Assembly (NCBI RefSeq): GCF_011305995.1
Contig: NZ_CP049910.1
Span: 2,914,001-2,978,000, forward strand
DNA: 64,000 nt
Direction: 5' to 3'
From: Diaphorobacter sp. HDW4A
GTDB lineage: Bacteria; Pseudomonadota; Gammaproteobacteria; Burkholderiales; Burkholderiaceae_C
The notes below the pieces were generated by a model that was given only the letters and a program-made list of their open reading frames with translations, was not told the DNA's origin and did no database searches. This document shows positions 52,700 through 60,242 of this stretch, piece by piece (positions within the stretch are counted from its first letter, which is position 1; each line of letters starts with the position of its first letter). The position numbers and the translations under genes are program-made.

Positions 52700-54858
52700 C
52701 AGTCCCATTTCCTCTTTCGATGCATGGCGGCGAAGAAATTGACCGCTTCAGGGGTCACCCACTCGCTTGCATCGGGGCCTTCACGGCCCAAAAGCTGATC
52801 GCGCAGCTCGCCGGTCAGGCGGGCCGTACAGTTATTGAAACCAGTCCAAGCGCGAGGCAAAGCCTCGCGGGACGCGGGCTCGCCCGTGCCCTGCGCCTGT
52901 CCTGCTGCATTGGTGATTTGCACTTCCGTGGATGCCGAGACATCCGCAGCATGTGTGTGCTCTTGCACCACGGGTGACCACGCAATGCGGCGGCTCACCA
53001 GCATGTGGCCACGCATGCGGCCACGCTGGGCCTTGAGGCCCACGATGCGGCCCACGCGCACCTCTTCGCCGTATTTGTTCGCCTGCCCCACCTCGGGCGT
53101 GCGGTTCGCGATGCGCAGATGCCATTGATGGCGCTTGCACGCGTGCCCGCCCATCGCCTCCATGAACACGCGCCAGTCGGCCCGCAATGCGCCATGCCGA
53201 TGGCACACGCTGTGCGCACGCACCGTGGCCTTGTCGCCCTCGCGCGCGAACAGCTCCAGCTGATCGCTCGACACGCGGCGCAGCTCGCGCCACACGGTGA
53301 CGCTCGGCATGCCGATGGTCTGAAACTGGCGAATGCCCCACGTCGCCGCCCACGCATCCACGCGCCGGAAACCTTGGCCGGATTCCTGCACATCTGCCTC
53401 ATCACGGTCACCGAAATCCATCGCGATCTGGTCACCGTTGACCACGTCCTGGTGCTCGGCCAGCGCGATATGGCCCACGCTCTTGGCGATGTACTTGGCC
53501 ACGTAGCCAGCGGCACCGCCCTTGATCATTCGTTTGATGTTCACACGGTTTTCAGCCGCGCCGCGTTCGTCGCCGTCGTCGCTCAGCCAGTAGTGCCGAA
53601 TGCGTTCTTCCAGCTTCAGCGCCTGCGCTTCCGTCTCCACCCACACCAGCGCGTGCCAGTGCGGCGTAGCGTCGTGGTGCGGCTCGGCCACGCGAAGGCC
53701 GTACATCTTGATGCCCTTGCGCGCCGCATCAGAGCGCAGCTTTTGCCACATGCCGCGCAGCCACAGTTGACCATCGCGCGGCGTAGTGCCCGGTACAAAC
53801 TTCTTGTTCGGAATGGGCCGCCCGCCGTTGCCCAATTTCACCGGGTGGAAGCGACTCGGAAGCGTCAGCGTGAGGAAAAGGCCCACATGCCCGTGCGAAT
53901 CCGCATATTCCTCCGCGCCACGAATGCGCGTCATCAGCTCGCCGCCGCGCACCATCGGGTTAGACGTGCCCAGCGCGGCCAGCTCCGCAAGGCTGTAGGC
54001 CTGCCCCGCCTCATTGCGGAACAGCGTGCGGCTCAGCGTTTCGGCGTTGCGCTTGATCTGCTCTTGGCGCCGCTGCAAGCCCTCTGCGCTCACATAACCG
54101 CCGCGCCCCTTGTGCACCAGACCCAAACCCACAGCACCCGCCTCCACCATGCGCGCCACATGCACGCGTAGCGCCTTGCGCCACCACTGCGCATCCTGTG
54201 CGCGCCGCACCGCTGGCATGCCCTTGATGGGCTTGTCCTCGGCAATACCCACGGCACGCACCAACATGCGGATACTGTCCACGCACGCCGCCTGATCGCC
54301 ACCATCTGCCAGCGTGACCGCCTCCAGCTCATCGGCCTGCGCGGCCAATCCCTTGGCCATGTCGCGAATCTCATAGTCCGCCAGATTCCACAGCGTTGCC
54401 GATCCAAAGCGATCATCGAACTCCCCAATGGCCTGCATCAAATCCCACGCGTCCGCCCACTCTGGCTGCTGGGATTCGAACATCGTCGGCCCGCCGTCCA
54501 GGCGCGCACGGATTGCAGCCCGCCACATCTTCGGTGCGCACGCAATCACGCGCTCCATGTGACCGCGCGCCACGAACAGGCGCGGCTTGTCGCGCTCCCA
54601 TTCAGCCAAGCTGCCATTGGGCAATTTGCGCAGCAGGGGGGCGAGCTTTTCGCCCCGTCCGGACTTTTCGGCTTCTTCGCTTTTCAGACTCTTGAGAGCC
54701 TTCTTAATCGCCTCGCGCGCAGCGTCATCAGCAGCGGTATCCACCACCGCAGCAGCGGCCGACGCACGCGCCGCGTACATCTCCGCCTTCTCGCGGCAAA
54801 ACGCCTCGAATGCAGGATCACCGGCCGATTGGATGACGATGGGCGCGCGCATGCTCAC
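52699..54858 (-). CDS. Phage replication endonuclease GpA (HUH type)
   Basis: 719 residues if GTG 54858 is used, ATG 54852 being possible. P2 gpA family: the N-terminal half is Ala-rich and helical. The HUH core is LFLTLTLPSRFHPV (about 327-340), HWH at residues 400-402 (ATPHWHALVWV), and the two active-site tyrosines Y452 and Y456 in GYVAKYIAKSVG. It nicks the phage origin and starts rolling-circle replication. A copy of the same core, without its histidines, lies upstream at 55465. Confidence 0.92.
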   Translation of the reverse strand: MSMRAPIVIQSAGDPAFEAFCREKAEMYAARASAAAAVVDTAADDAAREAIKKALKSLKSEEAEKSGRGEKLAPLLRKLPNGSLAEWERDKPRLFVARGHMERVIACAPKMWRAAIRARLDGGPTMFESQQPEWADAWDLMQAIGEFDDRFGSATLWNLADYEIRDMAKGLAAQADELEAVTLADGGDQAACVDSIRMLVRAVGIAEDKPIKGMPAVRRAQDAQWWRKALRVHVARMVEAGAVGLGLVHKGRGGYVSAEGLQRRQEQIKRNAETLSRTLFRNEAGQAYSLAELAALGTSNPMVRGGELMTRIRGAEEYADSHGHVGLFLTLTLPSRFHPVKLGNGGRPIPNKKFVPGTTPRDGQLWLRGMWQKLRSDAARKGIKMYGLRVAEPHHDATPHWHALVWVETEAQALKLEERIRHYWLSDDGDERGAAENRVNIKRMIKGGAAGYVAKYIAKSVGHIALAEHQDVVNGDQIAMDFGDRDEADVQESGQGFRRVDAWAATWGIRQFQTIGMPSVTVWRELRRVSSDQLELFAREGDKATVRAHSVCHRHGALRADWRVFMEAMGGHACKRHQWHLRIANRTPEVGQANKYGEEVRVGRIVGLKAQRGRMRGHMLVSRRIAWSPVVQEHTHAADVSASTEVQITNAAGQAQGTGEPASREALPRAWTGFNNCTARLTGELRDQLLGREGPDASEWVTPEAVNFFAAMHRKRKWD

Positions 54859-55292
54859 ACCCGCGCCGTCAGGGCCACCAGGCCCCTGAAATACCGCTTC
54901 GCGTCACGAATCTGCCCGCTGACCGCGTTGCGCTCCGGCGGCGGCATCTCGAACCAGTTGCGCGCCGCGAGTGTGTCCAGATTCTCCAGACCCACACCCA
55001 ACCCGGCCCGCAAAAGCATGTTGGCGCGCCAGTTCAGCGGAATGCTCTTCCACTCGCGCGAGGCCGAATCGTTGAAGCGCCCCTCGGTGGACTGCGCCGT
55101 GTATTCGTCGCTCAGCTCGCACAGGCGCAGCAGCGCCTCATCGCGCGCCGTGATGCCCTTGGCACTGCCCGAGCGCAGGCGCTTGGCCATGCGGTCAATG
55201 CCCTCCATGCGCTGCTTATGGCGCTCGATTTCACGCGCTCGGATGCGCTCGATCTGGTCATCCGCAATCGCCAGTCGCTCGGCCTTGTTCAT
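54855..55292 (-). CDS. Phage protein of unknown function, upstream of gpA
   Basis: 145 residues. Charged helical N-terminus (DDQIERIRAREIERHKQRME), then LRLCELSDEYTAQSTEGRF and IPLNWRANMLLRAGLGVGL. GTGA overlap with gpA, so both are coupled. No recognised domain. Its start ATG 55292 overlaps the stop of the next upstream gene by four bases. Confidence 0.6.
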   Translation of the reverse strand: MNKAERLAIADDQIERIRAREIERHKQRMEGIDRMAKRLRSGSAKGITARDEALLRLCELSDEYTAQSTEGRFNDSASREWKSIPLNWRANMLLRAGLGVGLENLDTLAARNWFEMPPPERNAVSGQIRDAKRYFRGLVALTARV

Positions 55293-55468
55293 GCACGACC
55301 CTTCGCACCAGAACGACCCACGGCAAAGCGGCAGCAGGCACCCCAGCCCTTGCCCTCAGCCACGCTGAATGCAGCATCCCACGCCGCCGCCCATGTGCGC
55401 GCAGCCAACGGCTGCGAGCACTGCACGCCATCGGCGTCGCACCATGTCATGACGAATGCGGCGCTCAT
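55289..55468 (-). CDS. Very small phage protein
   Basis: 59 residues from ATG 55468, overlapping the upstream stop as ATGA and behind GAGGTG. MSAAFVMTWCDADGVQCSQP, then TWAAAWDAAFSVAEGKGWG and a basic end. Three cysteines are present. Unknown family, but coupling to both neighbours supports expression. Confidence 0.5.
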   Translation of the reverse strand: MSAAFVMTWCDADGVQCSQPLAARTWAAAWDAAFSVAEGKGWGACCRFAVGRSGAKGRA

Positions 55469-56064
55469 GACAGCACCTCGCCAGTCCGTGAAAATCCAAA
55501 CCGACCAGTCAACCGAACGCCCCATGTGGCTGCCCACGCGATCACCGCCTGATCGCCGAGCACATCATCCGCGTATGCGTTCATGTAGCGGCTCGCACAG
55601 CCCGGCTCTAAGCGCTCCACATTCGCACCGATCCGCGAACCATCAGCACCCGCACTCGCAAGCCAGTAATGGCGCGTAACCGATTCCAGCACTCTGGCGT
55701 CCTCATCAGAGCGCACCCACGCAATCAAACTCCATTGCGGAACACCGTCAAAATTCGGCACCACATAACGGAGTCCGTGCATGCGCACACCATTGCGAGC
55801 CAATGCTGCACGCACCTTGCCCCACAACACCCGCAGCCATTCATGACCGCTCAATGGGCTTGACCCATCAAAAAACGGGTTGTCAATCAGCTTTCCACCC
55901 ACACCCTTTGGTTCGGATAGAACTTCGCTGGCAACGTGAGCGTGACAAACAAACCGATCTCGCCCGCCGGTTCGCGCGTTTTCGTTTCGGCATTCATCTG
56001 CATTTCCTCCAAAATTCGGACAAAAAAAGTCCCTGCCCGGCGCAAACGCGCCTTGCAAATTCAT
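55465..56064 (-). CDS. Degenerate GpA-like protein (HUH core without catalytic histidines)
   Basis: 199 residues from ATG 56064. It aligns by eye with residues 320-520 of the downstream gpA: WLRVLWGKVRAALARNGVRM against WLRGMWQKLRSDAARKGIKM, HYWLASAGADG against HYWLSDDGDER, and AWAATWGVR against AWAATWGIR. The HWH is replaced by QWS (about residues 110-112), and YVAKY by YMNAY with both tyrosines kept. The first 330 residues of gpA are absent. It is therefore a shortened paralogue unlikely to nick DNA. It is coupled to the next gene by ATGA and is not obviously broken, so it may still be made. Confidence 0.7.
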   Translation of the reverse strand: MNLQGAFAPGRDFFCPNFGGNADECRNENARTGGRDRFVCHAHVASEVLSEPKGVGGKLIDNPFFDGSSPLSGHEWLRVLWGKVRAALARNGVRMHGLRYVVPNFDGVPQWSLIAWVRSDEDARVLESVTRHYWLASAGADGSRIGANVERLEPGCASRYMNAYADDVLGDQAVIAWAATWGVRLTGRFGFSRTGEVLS

Positions 56065-56114
56065 CAACTGGTTTTGATTGGTGCCGCTGCTATTCAGCGG
56101 CTATGCGGTTCGGG

Positions 56115-56561
56115 CTAACTGCTCTCGCCCGCCGTGCCCGCTCCACCGGCGAACAGGTCGCCAGTCACGGGCAGCGTGAAGCGCGCCACATGGGCGGCCT
56201 CGCCTGCGTTGTCCAGCACCACGCGCAGCATGTCGCGGCGCACGTGAGTGGACAGGGGGATATTGACCGTGGGGTCAGGTGTAGCGCTCGGGCACAACGT
56301 ACGCACCACCTCGCTGGCCACCACGAAGGTGTGACCGCATTCCACGTTGGTGCATTGGTAGATGGTTTCGCGCATCGTCACCGTCAGCATTGCCGATGTG
56401 CGGATCTCGGCCGAGGCCTTGCAATGCGCGCATGCCATGCGCGTGCCCTCCATGCGCAGCTTGCGGCCCTGATGGCTCACACGCTCGCGGCGCGGCTGTG
56501 CGGCGCTCAGCGCCTGCATTTCTGCATTCGTGGTCAGCATGGTGGAGGCCTTATCTGTCAT
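56115..56561 (-). CDS. Ogr/Delta-like zinc-finger late activator
   Basis: 148 residues. A zinc finger CAHC...CTNVEC (C-x2-C then C-x4-C) sits in MACAHCKASAEIRTS and IYQCTNVECGHTFVVA. This is the Ogr/Delta pattern of P2-type phages, which turns on the late (tail and head) genes. The remaining parts are less conserved: an Arg-rich N-terminus and an unassigned C-terminus. Ogr is normally about 70-90 residues, so this one has extra terminal parts. Starts at ATG 56561; a methionine nearer the finger is possible. Confidence 0.75.
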   Translation of the reverse strand: MTDKASTMLTTNAEMQALSAAQPRRERVSHQGRKLRMEGTRMACAHCKASAEIRTSAMLTVTMRETIYQCTNVECGHTFVVASEVVRTLCPSATPDPTVNIPLSTHVRRDMLRVVLDNAGEAAHVARFTLPVTGDLFAGGAGTAGESS

Positions 56562-56585
56562 TCGTTGGCGGTGTTGGCTTGCGCT

Positions 56586-56876
56586 TTAAAGCGGCTCGGC
56601 AGCAGCTTTTTGCTGCTCTGCAATGCCGAGTTCTTCTTCGTCTTTGGCCAGTTGCTTGAGGAACGACACTCGCATGTAATAGGAAACGGATCGGTCCTTG
56701 ATTTCAGCCACGCGCTTTGCGCGCTCTAGATCGACCGGGTACAGATGCATGCCCGATGCAACCACCTTGTCGCGCTCCGGCTTCGCTGGGCGACCGGCAA
56801 GGCGGCCCGCTGTTTTATTGCGCTGCACCAGTCCGCGAAATGCATCGCGCGAAATTGGTTGATTGATTGCCTGCAT
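56586..56876 (-). CDS. Small phage protein, possible ribbon-helix-helix regulator
   Basis: 96 residues. Start MQAINQPISRDAFRGLVQRN, then basic KTAGRLAGRPAKPERDKVV, then GMHLYPVDLERAKRVAEIKD and SVSYYMRVSFLKQLAK, which read like a ribbon-helix-helix. It lies 24 bp upstream of ogr and may act in the same regulatory block. No family recognised. Confidence 0.55.
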   Translation of the reverse strand: MQAINQPISRDAFRGLVQRNKTAGRLAGRPAKPERDKVVASGMHLYPVDLERAKRVAEIKDRSVSYYMRVSFLKQLAKDEEELGIAEQQKAAAEPL

Positions 56877-56879
56877 CCT

Positions 56880-57071
56880 CTACCCCTTGCGCCCTTTGGG
56901 CAGTGTGTTGTCTACGATCAGTCGCGGCCCCTGCCGGAGCCCTGCCATTTCATGAAAGCCTGCTTTTAGCTGCTCTTCGAACAGTCGTTCAAGCACGGCC
57001 CGCCTGTCATTCGTTTTCCACAGCGCACAAAAGTGGTCCAGTACGACCTCAAGTTGCGGTGTGCTCTCCAC
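56880..57071 (-). CDS. Hypothetical phage protein, start uncertain
   Basis: 63 residues from GTG 57071: ESTPQLEVVLDHFCALWKTN, then RRAVLERLFEEQLKAGF and PRLIVDNTLPKGRKG. It reads like true coding sequence. The upstream part of the same transcript looks coding in another frame (ATG 57189, MPKPLFAIHSGAAVV then PKRTRRRQRKQG), which overlaps the stop of the next gene upstream. Either two overlapping genes exist or a frameshift joins them. Confidence 0.4.
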   Translation of the reverse strand: MESTPQLEVVLDHFCALWKTNDRRAVLERLFEEQLKAGFHEMAGLRQGPRLIVDNTLPKGRKG

Positions 57072-57182
57072 ATGGTGAGCCGACCCTGTTTGCGTTGCCG
57101 CCTTCGTGTGCGCTTCGGCGTCTGCGGCGGCTCGCGCACCGCAGGCACCACTGCAGCGCCTGAATGAATTGCAAAAAGCGGC

Positions 57183-57383
57183 TTAGGCATTGCTCTTTTG
57201 CCCCTGCTGTTCCTGCGCACGGCGGATCAACTCCAGCCCACGCTGCAGCGCCGAATCGTGGATGAACGTCGATGGCTGCACGCCCGTCATTTCTGCAGCC
57301 ATCCGGATCACCTCGTCCGTCGCGGATTGAGCGCGGATCGTGTAGCGCTTATCGCGCACAAGGTCACGGTTATCAAAAGTCAT
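57183..57383 (-). CDS. Arc/CopG-like small protein
   Basis: 66 residues from ATG 57383 behind GGAGG. DKRYTIRAQSATDEVIRMAA then TGVQPSTFIHDSALQRGLEL has the strand-helix-helix shape and the S/T-x-F-I pattern of DUF1778-like or Arc-type regulators. It is the first gene of the leftward early operon, divergent from the repressor, so it is a Cro-like candidate. Confidence 0.55.
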   Translation of the reverse strand: MTFDNRDLVRDKRYTIRAQSATDEVIRMAAEMTGVQPSTFIHDSALQRGLELIRRAQEQQGQKSNA

Positions 57384-57509
57384 GTGCCAAGCCTCCCCGC
57401 TGTGTCGCGGTGTGTGTACCATCGTGTTAGACGGTGCTATATGTTCTTGCGCCGATGATATTGCTAATTTTGGCAATTTGCAATCTTTTAGAGAAAAGTT
57501 TTTCACTCA
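57384..57509. promoter_or_regulatory. Divergent early promoter/operator region
   Basis: 126 bp between the repressor and the leftward early operon. It contains ATTGC (57460-57464), GCAAT (57473-57477) and GCAAT (57480-57484). The first two form an inverted repeat with an 8-base spacer. The repressor starts 25 bp later. This is a good candidate operator for the S24-type repressor. Confidence 0.6.
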
Positions 57510-58202
57510 ATGAGCGAAACATCACCAATTCGCGCTGTTATTGGCGAGAGACTCAAAGAAGAACGGGAGAGACTGAATCTAACCGTTGCTGATGTCGCCA
57601 AGTTTGGCGATATGCCTTCCCGAACGATCTACGGCTGGGAAAACGGCGTGACCTCGCCAAAGGTTGAATTTTTCGCCTCAACTCAGGCGCTTGGGTTTGA
57701 TGTGCATTACATCGTCACCGGCTCGCGCACCAAAGGCTCACTGACCGGCCCCGCACCTGCGCCAATCTCCAGCGAAGACACGATCCTTATTCCACGCCTC
57801 AACGTAGTTGCCAGCATGGGGCCTGGAAATGACTTGGTGTCCGAAGAAATCATCATGGGCGACGTCCCCATGTCGCTCAAGTGGATTGACCGCTACCTAC
57901 CCAGCTCCCGCCCCGAGGCTTTGCGCATCATTCATCAGCTTGGGGACAGCATGCAAGGCACTCTCGCAAGCGGCGATTTCGGGATATGCGACACAGACAA
58001 AATCACAGCCGATGTGGATGGCATCTATGTGCTGGAAGCCCATGAACGCCTGTTCATCAAGCGCGTGACCCAGCGCATGGACGGCCGTCACGAGGTAACA
58101 AGCGACAACCCGAACGTTCGCACCGTGGACGTGCTCAACGGCGAGCACCAGGTGCGGATCTGCGGCCGGATCGTCTACGGATTCAACGGCAGAAGGTTTT
58201 GA
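57510..58202 (+). CDS. Prophage S24-type repressor
   Basis: 230 residues. The N-terminal HTH (about 10-70) is RLKEERERLNLTVADVAKFG, PSRTIYGWENGVTSPKVEFF. The C-terminal S24 domain has ASMGPGND near the presumed cleavage site, S147 in GDSMQGTL and K184 in LFIKRV, the Ser/Lys dyad of LexA/CI repressors. It keeps the lysogenic state and can be cleaved after DNA damage. Divergent from the leftward operon. Confidence 0.9.
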   Translation: MSETSPIRAVIGERLKEERERLNLTVADVAKFGDMPSRTIYGWENGVTSPKVEFFASTQALGFDVHYIVTGSRTKGSLTGPAPAPISSEDTILIPRLNVVASMGPGNDLVSEEIIMGDVPMSLKWIDRYLPSSRPEALRIIHQLGDSMQGTLASGDFGICDTDKITADVDGIYVLEAHERLFIKRVTQRMDGRHEVTSDNPNVRTVDVLNGEHQVRICGRIVYGFNGRRF

Positions 58203-58248
58203 CGAATGATCTCCGGCCACAGTTCATCAGACTACAAAAAGAGGGCTT

Positions 58249-58731
58249 ATGGAAACACTTGAATTTCTGTACAAAAACAGTGATGGCGAAACCAAACTGC
58301 GCAAAGTCATCAATTGGGCAGAGGAAGGTCACTACATCGTTGGCAACGACTTGGAGTCGAACGGCGCACCACGCACTTTCCGCAAGGATCGAATCACCGA
58401 ATACCTCAACGGCAGCGCATCAGCGCTGAAAGAGCCACACAGCGGTCCGCCTCCCAAGCTCATCAAGGCCGCACCCGAGGCACAGCGCCCAAACATTCTT
58501 TTCACCGGCTTCGCATCGGCATTGCGTGCGCAGCTGGAAACTGATTCCACGGCCGCCGGGCTCAAGGTTGTAAAGACAGTGACACAGAATCTCGCGTTCG
58601 TTTGCGCTGGCCCTAACGCTGGCCCGACAAAAGTGGCCAAGGCACGCGTGCAAGGGTCATTCATAGTCGGCCCCGACGATCTACCCGAGCTGCTGGAATC
58701 CGGCGTTCTGCCAGACCGGATTTTCGATTGA
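58249..58731 (+). CDS. Phage protein with WYL-like N-terminus and BRCT-like C-terminus
   Basis: 160 residues. The N-terminal 55 residues read like a small ligand-binding WYL-type strand set (EFLYKNSDGETKLRKV then HYIVGNDLESNGAPRTFRKD). The C-terminal 80 residues follow the BRCT pattern: NILFTGFASAL, helix, GLKVVKTVTQNLAFVCAG, KVAKARVQGSFIVGPDDL. I am not certain of either. BRCT in NAD-ligase-like and phage proteins binds DNA ends or partners. It follows the repressor by 46 bp, behind GAGGG. Confidence 0.5.
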   Translation: METLEFLYKNSDGETKLRKVINWAEEGHYIVGNDLESNGAPRTFRKDRITEYLNGSASALKEPHSGPPPKLIKAAPEAQRPNILFTGFASALRAQLETDSTAAGLKVVKTVTQNLAFVCAGPNAGPTKVAKARVQGSFIVGPDDLPELLESGVLPDRIFD

Positions 58732-58749
58732 ACATCACTAGGAGCAACC

Positions 58750-58917
<168 letters not shown>

Positions 58918-58994
58918 AAGCGCGTAGTGTCGGAGGCATGTGTGCACGCTATTCACGTTTGCCGCGTTCATGCGCATTGCCGAGAATCGGAAGC

Positions 58995-59558
58995 ATGAAC
59001 ACGCCCAATCCAAGCCCCTCTTTAGCCGCAGCTGAGCTGGTAGCCGATACGACCCCCGCCGAGGACGCGACATCGCCTCACGACGGCGACCGTCACAAAT
59101 TGCTCAACTGGGCAAACATCACGTACCGCTACCACCGCAAACGCCAGTGGTTTTTCGAGAAATGCGACATGGTGACCCAGGTTGCCTCCGTCGCAATGGG
59201 GCTTGCCATCTTCGGGAAGCCTCTGCAAGACTATTTGCCTTGGCTTGGCTTATTTATCGCGATTCTTGGCATTTTTTCTTTGGTAGTGAGATACGCCGAG
59301 CGTGCCCAGTGCCACAAGCAACTGGCTGAAGATGCGCGAGCGCTCATTGGCGAAATCGAGGCCTTACCCTTCAAAGAAATCAAGGACAAACACGTCAGCC
59401 GGTGGAACGGCAAATGCACCGACATTGAATTGCGAGAGCCACCCAATCTCAAGACATTAGTCAGCAAGTGCGAATGGGAGCAGTCCGTGGTTGAAGGCCA
59501 TCTCGATCACACTCCCAAGGTGCCGTGGTGGAAGCAGGCCATCATGCATTTTTTCTGA
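58995..59558 (+). CDS. SLATT-like two-span membrane protein
   Basis: 187 residues from ATG 58995 behind GGAAG; the longer frame has no domain. The first 40 residues are polar, then HKLLNWANITYRYHRKRQWF, two membrane spans (about residues 66-82 and 84-104), and a charged helical tail. Two short spans framed by a conserved basic helix are the SLATT layout. SLATT proteins are effectors in some nucleotide-signalling defence systems. Here it is alone beside a repressor, so it may be a prophage cargo gene for superinfection exclusion. A terminator follows at 59577. Confidence 0.5.
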   Translation: MNTPNPSPSLAAAELVADTTPAEDATSPHDGDRHKLLNWANITYRYHRKRQWFFEKCDMVTQVASVAMGLAIFGKPLQDYLPWLGLFIAILGIFSLVVRYAERAQCHKQLAEDARALIGEIEALPFKEIKDKHVSRWNGKCTDIELREPPNLKTLVSKCEWEQSVVEGHLDHTPKVPWWKQAIMHFF

Positions 59559-59576
59559 GCAACACCCGTGAATGCA

Positions 59577-59602
59577 AAAGGCCACCCGAGCAGGTGGCCT
59601 TT
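59577..59602 (+). terminator. Rho-independent terminator
   Basis: 10-bp stem AAAGGCCACC / GGTGGCCTTT with loop CGAGCA, followed by TTCTTTTT. Ends the rightward repressor-to-SLATT transcript; the mirror A-run may also serve the BrnTA operon in the other direction. Confidence 0.85.
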
Positions 59603-59625
59603 TCTTTTTCACAATCGAACACAGA

Positions 59626-59931
59626 TCACACCGGCTCAAACTTGCCGCGTCGCACGGCATCGCGCAACAGATCGTTCACCCGCGTTTGCCAGCCCTTGCC
59701 GCTGTGCTTGATGGCATCGAGCACATCCTGATCCACGCGGATAGTGGTGGACACCTTTGGATGCTCCACCTCGGGCCGTCCACGGCGGCGCATCGGCTGC
59801 ATGCGTGCCATCAACTCGGTGGTGATTTCCACCGTGTCGGGGTCTTCGGCAATGCCGCTATTGATTGCCCGCTCTTCTTCCTCGGTGGGAAGAATCAGGC
59901 CCGTCTTACTGGTTTTCAATGGCTTGGTCAT
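59626..59931 (-). CDS. brnA: BrnA antitoxin
   Basis: 101 residues. BrnA pattern: EEEERAINSGIAEDPDTVE at about residues 17-35, then KVSTTIRVDQDVLDAIKHSG and WQTRVNDLLRDAV, a ribbon-helix-helix with the GKGWQTR motif. It binds BrnT and represses the operon. It overlaps brnT by 26 bp. Confidence 0.9.
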   Translation of the reverse strand: MTKPLKTSKTGLILPTEEEERAINSGIAEDPDTVEITTELMARMQPMRRRGRPEVEHPKVSTTIRVDQDVLDAIKHSGKGWQTRVNDLLRDAVRRGKFEPV

Positions 59932-60184
59932 AAAGCTTTATCTCCCGCTTGTTGGCCTTGCGCAGGCTGATGATTCTCATGGTGTTCCCGCGCTGAACAA
60001 ACACCACCACAAACAGACGCATTTCAATGACCGTGAAGCCCACTTCACGCACCTCGCCATAGTCTGCCCGGTCATCAACAAAACAAAGCACGTCAGACCA
60101 CTCAATTTCATTTGCCAACGTGAGCGACACGCCATGCTTTTGCATGTTGGCGGCGTCTTTGAGTGGATTGAATTCCGTGTCCAT
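59906..60184 (-). CDS. brnT: BrnT toxin
   Basis: 92 residues. BrnT pattern: FNPLKDAANMQKHGVSLTLA, RADYGEVREVGFTV, LFVVVFVQRGNTMRIISLRKANKREIKLY. BrnT is a small RelE-fold ribonuclease. First gene of the pair, as is usual for brnTA, and inserted between the tail genes and the SLATT gene as prophage cargo. Confidence 0.92.
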   Translation of the reverse strand: MDTEFNPLKDAANMQKHGVSLTLANEIEWSDVLCFVDDRADYGEVREVGFTVIEMRLFVVVFVQRGNTMRIISLRKANKREIKLYDQAIENQ

Positions 60185-60242
60185 GCTATTAATTGTACGT
60201 ACTTTTATTGTTTATCGCAAAGTATTTTGTATGTACTTTAAT

